DNA from: Spirogloea muscicola
Lineage: Eukaryota; Streptophyta; Zygnematophyceae; Spirogloeales; Spirogloeaceae
Direction of reading: 5' to 3'
DNA length: 28,223 bases
Assembly: GCA_009602725.1 (NCBI GenBank)
Contig: WELB01000258.1
Span: 81,591-109,813, forward strand
Below the pieces are notes generated by a model. It saw only the letters and a list, made by a program, of their open reading frames with translations, did not search any database and was not told the origin of the DNA. Shown one piece after another: positions 19,718-28,223 of this stretch (position 1 is the first letter of the stretch; each line of letters starts with the position of its first letter). The translations under genes were made by a program, and so were the position numbers.

Positions 19718-22700
19718 CTAGGCACATTGTCTTCTGCAGCCCATGTTGACGGGGAGCGCAGTAAGCGGTGGCCTAGCTGGCCCCAGTTCCCTGCCTCGCG
19801 TCCTCTTTGCTGAAGCTGCAGTTGACATGAATGCTTCTAGCGTGCTCTGCACCTTCGCTTGCCGCTTTGGGGCCTGGCAGAGCGGCCTCCACGACTGTGC
19901 AGGCTTGTCTTGGGGCAGCTCCACCGGCTCCACCACACTAAGTTTCGCAGGTGAAGTGCTGGTAGTGGCTTCTGATTGCTGGTTGCTGCAAGGCCTGAGG
20001 GCCATCAGAGAGTCGCTTGGCACCACCGGTATGTCAGACAGGGCGACAATCCAATCTCGTGCCTCCATCAGATCCAGGAGGTTGCTCAGCATAGAAAATC
20101 TGGACAAAGTCTTCTTGGACCCCACGAGAATTAGCTTCTTCTTTGCCCGAGTGAGGCACACATTGATGCGGCGCCAGTCGGTCAGCAGCTTGCCGGCATT
20201 GTCGTTGGTGCTTGAGCGTACAAAGGAGACGATGATGCAGTCCTTGTCCCTTCCCTGCAACAAGAGACCCAAGCTTCTGTGTCACCATAACTTCTTTCAT
20301 GAAACGATCACAGATCTGTACTACATATTTACTGCCCGACTTTGCCAATGAGCAATCTGCTCGAAAACGAGAACCTGTTCAGCAACATGAGCCTCGATTG
20401 CAGATAGAGACAGGATTACCTGATACCTGTCGATCGTATGCACTTCAAGGCCCTTGAGCCCGCTGTGGCCGAGTCTCTGATGCAGCGCATTCACCTGCGC
20501 TGTGTACGGGCTGATCACCCCTATGCAGTGAGCCTGGACACCCCTGCCTGTGAGCGCCGTGGCTATCTGGTCAACCACCTCAACCTCGCCTCCATTCAGC
20601 ACCGTGCCTCTTCCGCTCGTCTCAACGCACTCGGCAACTCCATCTGTGTCCAGGAAAATTGCCCTCCGCTGCGGTCTCAGCACCTCCAGTAGCCAGGCGG
20701 GATGATCATGGTCATCGCTCTCAGTGGCATACTCAAGGCAAGCTCCTCCGATGTCTTGCGAACCGCACACGAGGCGCCCACCATACACGAGGCTGTTGCT
20801 CAGGTCCATGATGTCCTGGCACATGCGGTACTGCAGACAGGCAGAGACGTACCCCATCAGCAGAGCGGCGGACTGTCCTGCAACTCAAGACTGCCCCTCT
20901 TGTTGTACCATGGAAACTCATTGTGGCCTGAACTGCTTAGAATGGCAAGGCATGGCCAGGCATAGCCGAGCACCCACGAGGACTGATGGTGGTACCTGTA
21001 TGCAGAGGGTCGCCACTGCCTGAGGATGAGCATTGGACAGCGTGCTGAAGAGGCTGGTCGCCATGCCCTTCGCCCTCGCCTCGGCACTTCGCACCAGCGG
21101 CGGGATCTGGTGGTCGTCGCCGACCAGCACAAACGCGCCGGCAAGGCGCAGCGGCCCGAGCACGATAGGCATTGTCACTTGCCCGGCCTCGTCGAGGATG
21201 CAGACGTCAAAGTGCTTGCCGTGCAGGAGAGGGTGGTTGACTCCCAGGCAGGTGACGCCCACAACTCGCGTTCGGGTCATCAGGGCCTCCGCATCCTTGA
21301 CGGACTTGATGCGCCTCTCTGCCATGTTGTGCACACGCCGTGATGGCGTCAGATGGTTTCTGCGAACTGATTTTGTCACCATCAAGCTGTGAGACTTGCG
21401 GTAAAAGTGATCCACAAAGAGCTCGAGTTGCTGCAGAAGTAGCCATTTGATGCACAAGTATGACGGATAGTCTTTACCTGGGGACCAAGTGGTATTGGAC
21501 ATGATATCTGGGTGTATGGCGCCAGGCCTGCCGAGGCGTAGGAATTCAACACCCTGGAAGTGACAGATACCGAAGAAGCTATCATCCGATAAGCCAACAC
21601 CAATGGTCTGGACTAGACGGCCACATTGCTTACTGGATATTGCTGTAAACATAGAAAATTGTTGGTATTGCAATCTCATGCTGCAGCTCGAGATTGCAAT
21701 TGTCTATCACAGTGCCTGCTCAGGACCTGGGAAGCATCCTCTTAGTGGGGTGTACCTTCTCTTTCAACTTCATGAGGATGTTGTCGAGTGCTGAATTCGT
21801 GTACGATGAGAGCAGGACGCTCTGCCCTCTCTCAATCAGAGCGCATACCGCGTGCATTATGGTGACCGTCTTCCCCGTGCCAGGCATGCCCTGCACGAGC
21901 ATGTATTCGCTTGTCCCCAGAATCTGCACTTCCAGAGGGCATCAAGGCATTGTGAGTGGCAAACAAGAACCTCTCAGCATCTATGAGCCGTACAGTGAGA
22001 AGAAGCGTTGGACTCTTCGCAAGTTGCTGACTAAGTTACTCTTAAGTGTGCATACTCTGTGGACGGCAGCCTGCTGGTCGCTATTCATCACGCCAGCTTT
22101 GTCTAGACAACAATTGCTCAAATACTGGCCCAAGCCTGCAGCATCTCCACCTCCTTCCACAACTGGTGGCTGCAACATACAAGCGACTTACTGAGCAACT
22201 GACTGAAGCAAGTGCAGACTGTAAATCTGGAAAACCTGAAGCCTGGCAGCACGACTTGCATGAATCTGGACGGCAATAGTATGTGAGATATGATCATGCA
22301 CTTAAAGGTGCATCATACAGGCATGCTTGTAATGGTCACAGTGCTTCTTCAGGACAAGCCTTTGGATGTTGCACTAAATATGCACTCACGATGGGGCTTA
22401 CCTGCAGATCAATGAGAAGACGCCGACGGTTGTCATTAAATTGAGAAGGAGAGAAAAGTTGCAGGAGATTGTACCTGCACTTAGACAAGTAAGCACCGGC
22501 TCTTACACTAGGCTGGGCACCAATAGGCAATCCTGTCTGACATTCACACGAGCTTCTTAATACTTGCAAATGAGTTGCACAACCGCAAGCAGACCATAGA
22601 AGGCATTGGTATTCCAAGGCATTACCATTAAGCAAGCTTTAAGAAGGGCTTAAGGATGTAAAGCACCAAAACCTCATCTGAGCAAAGTGCGTGGCCTGTT

Positions 22701-25700
22701 CACTCTTCTCAATCCGCCACTGCTCCTGCAGCAGACGTTCTGACGTCGAGCATCCAGGTGTGCTTGGTAATCTCAGAGGGCGAAAGAGGTCTAACTGCAG
22801 ACGCACAGAGGTAAAGCAGTGGCCAAGCCCATCAGAACAAGTGCAGAAGGTTCCTCACACTAGGATGCCATGCATTACTACAAGCAGCCATACAAGTGAG
22901 CAAATTGTAAACAGATCAGCATGCACTTGCTGTGCCAGTGGTCTACCGTGATGGAGTCCATTGTTACATCTTTGGTGATTCCTTTTGCAACGGCGACCTG
23001 CCCAGCCATGGTGCTAAGTTTCTGGGCGCAGCACCAGAAGAAAGCCATGGAATCATTACTACACGATGTTAATGCCAGGTCTGGCAGTGGAGCTGAAGCC
23101 TTCAATGGTCAGCTGACGTCTAGGTCCTTTGCATAAGTCTTGCCCCATAGCAATAAGTGTAGTGACCTGAAGATGCATCTGAGAGAATTGCCAGCCAGAG
23201 GGCTCACCACGTGGTCGCCTGGATGGAAAGAGCTCTCCAGCCCCCCTTGAGCCCTGCACCTTGCAGAGACATGGCTGCAGGATCTCTGGAACGTGTACAC
23301 ATTCCTGCCTTCGCTGTCAGATGATGGCGTAGGGATGAGCACCATAAAGTCACAGCAGTTCCCTTGGTCGTCTGGAGTGTCTCCAGAGGAGTGTTCTGCC
23401 TGTAGTACCACGTGCATCAAGTTAGACTGCTTACCAAGTCAAGAACCCAAAGGCAAGACTAGCCAGGTGCATCCACTGGAATGCGGAGCTAGTTCTAGTG
23501 CAAGTGCATAAGAATGCTGCCGACTGCCCTCATCACTAATCATTGACAAATGGGCTGCTCTTGAAAGCGTGCTTTTTCCAATCGTATGACTTGTGGAAGT
23601 TGCAAAAGGTGACCTGAGCAGCCTGGCATTCCAAGTCTATCAGCTGATCCCAATGTTGTAAGAACACGGCGTCAGCGCTGCTCAAATGCCCGGTGCGCTC
23701 CTCAAAGAGCCTCCCCAGTCCACTGGTTTCGACTGTGCCGCATTCAAGCGTCTGTGAGTGACACACTGCAATGTAGTCATGACATCATATGACTGCCTTC
23801 AGCCAACATATGACACTTGTTGCACTTAAGTATTAGACATGCATCCAACACCTGTCCTAATAGTACCTTGTGATAAGCAGTGCACACATCCAGGTGGGAG
23901 CAACCGCTGCAGATGTGCAGGTTCTGCACAGCGGAAAGCTTATCAAGCACTAACGCCTTGATGCAGACTTCTTCAGATATAAGGGCAAGAATTCTCACAA
24001 TCTGATTTACTGCCAAGCTGCTATTCAACCTACAGAATCTCGTTCTCAGGACCTTGTAAGTGCTACTTTGAGGACAGGATGTAGCCTTGGGAATGATAAT
24101 TTTCAATATTCAAATCCGTTAAGATGTGTACCTCGAGCATGGGGGGCAGAAGCTGAGACAGTAAAGCATCATGGAGCTGGGAGGCCATCTCATTGCGGCG
24201 CATGACGAGACCTACAAGGTCCGCTCGCTGAGGCGTCACGCCCTGCGGATCGTACCATGTCATGTCAGCTCGGGCTTACTATTAGCCACGGCGTTCTCAG
24301 AGATCACACTCCTCCACTGTCTGCCTTCCATCTCAATCTGAGCACAAATAGTGACCTCTTTTCCCCTGAAGTCTAAGCCCCAGTCTCTCAAGCTGTGCTC
24401 ATGGCAGCAGGCAGACGGCCACATGCGGATATCAATGAAGTTTATTGCTGGGTTACAAAGAGGGCCTGCTTGCACCTGCATGACGTCTATGTGCATGTGG
24501 TACAGGAGACCAGCATCCACCAATTCTCCATACCTATAATTTCAATGCAAAGATCGTTGGCAAGTATTTGATATACATACAAATCATGTATATCAAATAT
24601 AAAGTATCTGCATAGCAGGCAATGTGATGATCACCCTAGGTCCTCCTATTAGCCATTGTCCTTCTTGTAGAATTCTTGAGTCTACACACGAGAGTCAACC
24701 TCGAGATGTTCTTCATTGTGCTCGACAAATTACAGAAGATCAAAGCCTTGCCTCTCTGACATGAGAATTGTGTATATCATAACCTGAGCTCTGTGCTCCA
24801 GCAATGTCTGAAGCAATGCAGGAATCACAACATGGTATGTCAGTGATTTCTGAAGAAGCACTTCCAGCCCATCAAGTCAGGTCAGAGCCTTCATGTGCTA
24901 CAGTGGCTAATGGTATCTTACTATGACTGTCTCATCATGCTATCTTGGTCGTTGCAAGCCAAAGTGACTCGCATCCTTTTGTGCATATCATGCCAGGGTA
25001 AGATTAGGGGTTAGGGTTTAGGGTTTAAAGTTCGGGGGTTCAGCGTTTGCGGTTCAAAGCTAGGCTTTAGGATTTCAGGGTTTAAGGTCCAGGGGGTTAA
25101 GATATAATAGCGTGGCTGCTGCGTCGCCCTAAGATATACCTGGCCTGAGACAGAGGCACCCGTCTTCAGCTCAAACGGCATGATTGAGGCACCGCGTCCA
25201 ACTTCTTGTATTTTCACTGATGCGTCAATCATGCCCTTGAGCCCATACGTTGGTGAGCTGATAGACTCCTCTATGTCTAAGACCTGCTGCACAAAACACG
25301 CTTTGCATCAAGATTGCTGTACTGATGGCAAACCATGAAGGCATGGATTGGCATATGGGATGAGCAAAGGGGATGTCCTGCATGCAGAAAGCAGACGCAC
25401 GTGATACTAAAGGTGCAATTATTGACATGACCAACATCTGCAAGCACAGAGGAAGCAAGCACACCTCAGCCTTGCAGATACTTCTCATGCCCTGCTTGCT
25501 CCCAAAATCAACTGACTTCTGAGGTGGTGAAGTGCAAGCAAAAGGGCTCAGACGTACAGTCCAATCATACACCACACAAGCTTGTCACAGATGCAAGCAA
25601 GTAAGCAGCAGGGTGTAATGCACCTGTGCTTGCATGAAGGTCTCCACGAAGTCCAGTATCTGGGGAGCTTTATCCATAAGCTCCTCATACACCACTGTCT

Positions 25701-27483
25701 CCTTAGCTGCTCCATGTAGAAGGAGCACTTGGTCAAACGTTGTTCATTGATCCAGATCCATCAGTCAGGCGCCTCATCTTCTCCAGGAAATATATTGTGC
25801 AGACATGCCAACTTCTTTTAGCTTGTAGGCAAGAACTTTAGCTCCCCACAGAGATCTTTTATACGATGATTCTCTAGCTTTGTGAGCACTGCTTGACATA
25901 CCTTTGATCTCATACAGGGCGTCTATATGCTTCTGCACTATGTCCCAGGCCTGAGCAGACAGCAACTCTAAGCTGTTGGCATCTCCCAGCAGGGCCGCCT
26001 GCAATTCTATGTGCAGCTTGCTTAATGACCAATACGACAGCCGAATTGAAGTCAGCAATGAGACCCACAATGTTCAACAATATTTGAATGTGACAGATTT
26101 TGCAGTTCTGGTCATCGGAAGTTGCTACTAGGACCTGGAAAAGCTGGTGGAGTATAGTCCCCTTCAGTGCAGCAGCCGTGGCCTCCTTGGCCTGCACGCG
26201 CTCGTCGAGGACTGCCCTTCGGGCGCAGCCAAAGCTCCGTGCAACCTGGCACAAGCACGGGCGCCCATGAAGGGGACGGCATGTGCATCTTCTGTTGCTG
26301 TAGGGCTTAAGGGCCCAAACTCTAAGATAACTCTGACATCACCTAAACTCTGAATCACTTTGTAAGCATGTGATGAAACTAAAACGAAGCACCTGCATCT
26401 CTGCCTTCTGCAACCTGCCTCTCTTGAACGTAACAGGCTTATCTATTGCATCCAGTTTGCCACCTGGGTCGCCTCACCCTGGATCCTGAGAGGAGGAGCT
26501 GCGGATGCAGGATGATGAGGTTCTGCTGGTTGTTGACAGTAAACGGTGCATCCTGCAGCCCCGGCTCATCATCAGAGCCACGGTCCCTCAAGAGATTGAT
26601 ACGATCCCCCGGCTTGACATTTGAGTCGTACCTGTCACGCACAATTGGGCTCGTGTGAGGAACGGGGTTTAAAGCGCCAGTCATGTAGTACTCTTGCACT
26701 CCATGCTGAGGACAATGCTTCTGCATGCTGAATTCAGTGATCGACATATGCCTAGGCATTTTCCTGCACTGCTAAGGAGAACCTGAAGTATATATACTGT
26801 GGATTTCATACATTGTGCCGAGCTTCAGCCCCTCCATCTCTGACGAGCTCTGCCCACCACCGTTGCTCGTGGGCTCTTACCACTGGTCTTGCAGGCACGC
26901 AGCTCCAACTATTTCTTGCCCACTTTGCCGGAGGCGCAGGACCTGGAAGCACGTCCAACAGCCAGAGAATATAGCAGATGCCAATAGCAAGTGGGCAATT
27001 TTGTATGATGAAGTATGGCACCAGGAGTTGCCTCACGGAGGTGCCTGACTTTGCATGCTTGACTTACGAATCCCCAGAACGTCAGAACTAAAACGACAAG
27101 ACCTCGGGCCCAGTCGAGGTTGTATTAGACAACTATGTTTACTGTGTCTTTAAAGGGCGCTCTTTGGTGACAAGACTGCAGACATGCAGTTGCCAGACCA
27201 CATGGCTTACGCTTCCGAGTACGGCTCACCTTCTGGGGTCCAGTAGCACAAGCCTCCTCTGTGACCTGCAAGCCGCAAGAGGGTTTGAAAGTGCGGTATT
27301 AGCGCTCAAGGCGAGTCTAGGACTTGGTCTCGGACGGCAGTCGAGGGTGGATATGCCACTTGGGCTGGTGAATGCAGCACTGGCCATCGATACCAGCAAG
27401 CTCACCTCGGCAACGACGAAGCTGAACAGGTGCTGCGCCGCTTCTTGAGGGGCCCGGCAGCTCGGCGTCCCCATGGGCCGCAT
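19718..27483 (-). CDS. DNA2: DNA2 nuclease-helicase, complete, 24 exons
   Basis: DNA2 cleaves long Okazaki flaps and resects double-strand breaks with RPA and BLM/Sgs1. Exons, minus strand: 27483-27406, 27265-27230, 26942-26881, 26631-26478, 26245-26135, 25998-25902, 25706-25624, 25518-25465, 25283-25140, 24807-24752, 24533-24476, 24242-24132, 23923-23867, 23751-23614, 23399-23208, 23021-22947, 22794-22673, 22474-22402, 22169-22056, 21923-21756, 21553-21478, 21366-20996, 20830-20420, 20254-19718; all phases agree, 1125 residues. OB-like start (QKVLRL, DQWYDSNVKPGD); Fe-S cysteines C117 (GCARRAV) and C353/C356/C362 (CSGCSHLDVC); nuclease D245 (GLKGMID) and E263/K265 (FELKTG); Walker A GMPGTGKT (617-624); Walker B DEAGQ (745-749); GDDHQIPP (769-776); QYRM (810-813); YQGRDKD; WRRINVCLTRAK (974-985). 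No catalytic residue is missing. ATG 27483 is the first after an in-frame stop. Exon 22's acceptor is the least certain. Confidence 0.95.
24565..24599 (+). repeat. AT-rich hairpin with 14-bp perfect arms in DNA2 intron
   Basis: TATTTGATATACAT at 24565-24578 pairs exactly with ATGTATATCAAATA at 24586-24599 around a 7-base loop. It lies in the intron 24534-24751 that is best read as GC-AG, about 32 bases from the acceptor. Confidence 0.85.
25001..25105 (+). repeat. Interstitial telomeric repeat in DNA2 intron
   Basis: AGATTAGGGGTTAGGG, TTTAGGGTTTAAAG, then increasingly degenerate units (CTTTAGGATTTCAGGG, TTTAAGGTCCAGGGGG) form a TTTAGGG-like tract inside intron 24808-25139. It is the longest of four such tracts in the window. 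Confidence 0.8.
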
Positions 27484-28004
27484 CGCGCCGGCAGCGTCGG
27501 CTGCTCACGGCCGCGGCGACGAGGACTCAGGCCGGCGCTCGCGAGCCGCGGGAGGGCAGGCGAAGCTGCGCACGCCGGCCATAGCCGCCACAGGGCGCGC
27601 TGGCGTCAACAGGGGAAAATGGCGGGCCAGGTGGGGGGGGGGGGGGGTTGGGTTTTTNGGGGGGGTTTGGTTATTTGACTCGTAGCCAGGGCGCGCGCGG
27701 GAGGGAGCTTCGCGGGTGCGCCCCGAGTGGCGCGGCCTTGTCACCCAGAATGTCACCAAATGACACCTATTCTGTAGCTCAGTGTCACACGTATGTCCTA
27801 CTCGTGTTCTCAGTTTGCCTTTTGGCCAGCTCCTTGCAGTTCACGAGTCCGGATTGTTGAGGAGCATTGCTGCCAAACAAGGATGCATTGCTCGTTCCTC
27901 AAGCTTGGTTGGTCCCTCGGTGGGTGGATCCGACTAACTTAGTGCCCTGTTAGAAATCCCATGGGAGCTCGATAGATCGCCCTTGAGGACTACTTTGCAT
28001 CGAG
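27484..28004. other. DNA2 upstream region with poly-G run and ambiguous base
   Basis: A run of 15 G at 27633-27647, then GGGTTTTT, an N at 27658 and another G run suggest poor base calling or a slippery G-rich tract. The sequence near the DNA2 start is GC-rich, fitting a promoter/5' UTR. No gene is recognised. Confidence 0.6.
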
Positions 28005-28223
28005 ATGGAGGCCGCTTCCGTCGCAGCGCTCAACCCCGGAAGGCACGCCATAGCCGAACTTACAGCAGACCCATCCCAGACGCTCGCCCGCTGCAGCCCC
28101 CACTCCTCCCGCTCCGGGGCGCCATAGCCACGGCCCGAGGTCCCCGGCCCTCCCCGCGCCGCCGCCGCCGCTGCCTCCGCCGCCGTCGCCGCCGCTGCCG
28201 CCTTTTCCGCCGCCGCCGCCGCC
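28005..28223. other. GCC-rich right edge, possible start of another gene
   Basis: An ATG at 28005 opens 40 codons (MEAASVAALNPGRHAIAELT and on) to TAG at 28125-28127, followed by CCG/GCC runs to the window end. Alanine-rich GCC runs also mark the first exons of other genes here, so this may be the 5' end of a gene leaving the window, on either strand. No family is recognised. Confidence 0.3.

Noticed and set aside
27230-27265. Alternative frame RRLVLLDPRR in DNA2 exon 2 resembling a conserved OB strand
   Set aside because: It cannot be joined in phase to the next exon; the frame VTEEACATGPQK joins to VLRLRQSG at phase 0 and aligns better with DNA2.
28005-28127. Short 40-codon frame at the right edge as a gene
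   Set aside because: Too short, no recognised motif, and interrupted by a stop before a GCC run; kept only as a possible gene start in the edge region.

Overview
This window is nuclear DNA of a green plant-lineage eukaryote, most likely a chlorophyte (trebouxiophyte-like) green alga. The grounds are: densely intron-interrupted genes with short GT-AG introns (about 80-830 bp); an actin gene with introns at the classic plant positions (codons 20/21, 152 and 356); a plant-like DNA2; interstitial TTTAGGG-type telomeric DNA; and GCC/alanine-rich first exons. The species itself is inference. Splice structures were built by hand from reading frame, phase and remembered family motifs.

Layout, left to right. 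(1) 1-3059 (+): 3' part of a THUMPD1/Tan1-type tRNA acetylation adaptor, 7 exons visible, 5' end cut by the window. (2) 3316-5073 (-): complete 5-exon actin, 377 aa, tail-to-tail with gene 1. (3) About 5.6-10.8 kb: a gene-poor repeat cluster. It holds about a dozen fragments of the 3' end of one retroelement family, in both orientations, nested and inverted. Each fragment retains pieces of a C-terminal coding region (ending ...YSDLxLLTRGY-stop) and a 3' UTR with a repeated stem-loop (GGGCTGG...CCAGCCC). (4) 10925-15610 (-): complete 10-exon cationic amino-acid transporter of the CAT/SLC7 type, 583 aa. (5) 16484-17453 (-): ZSWIM7/SWS1-like SWIM zinc-finger protein, 5' end lost toward an assembly gap. 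(6) 17577-18143: 567 unread bases flanked by GCC repeats. (7) 18234-19556 (+): probable FAM192A/PSME3IP1 (NIP30/Fyv6-like) nuclear protein, head-to-head with ZSWIM7 across the gap. (8) 19718-27483 (-): complete 24-exon DNA2 nuclease-helicase, 1125 aa, with nuclease, Fe-S and SF1 helicase motifs all present. (9) 27484-28223: upstream DNA with a poly-G run, an ambiguous base and a GCC-rich right edge.

Functions. These are mostly unrelated housekeeping genes. ZSWIM7 (Rad51-promoting Shu complex in other eukaryotes) and DNA2 (end resection, Okazaki flap processing) both serve homologous recombination and lie about 2.3 kb apart, but no operon-like logic should be assumed. The most unusual part is the retroelement 3'-end graveyard: recurring hairpins, a perfect 210-bp inverted repeat in a swapped A-X-A'-X' order, and junctions that repeatedly fall at a CTTAG/CTTAAG motif. 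Related hairpin modules also occur in an intron of gene 1. Two introns, one in the transporter and one in DNA2, are best explained as GC-AG introns.
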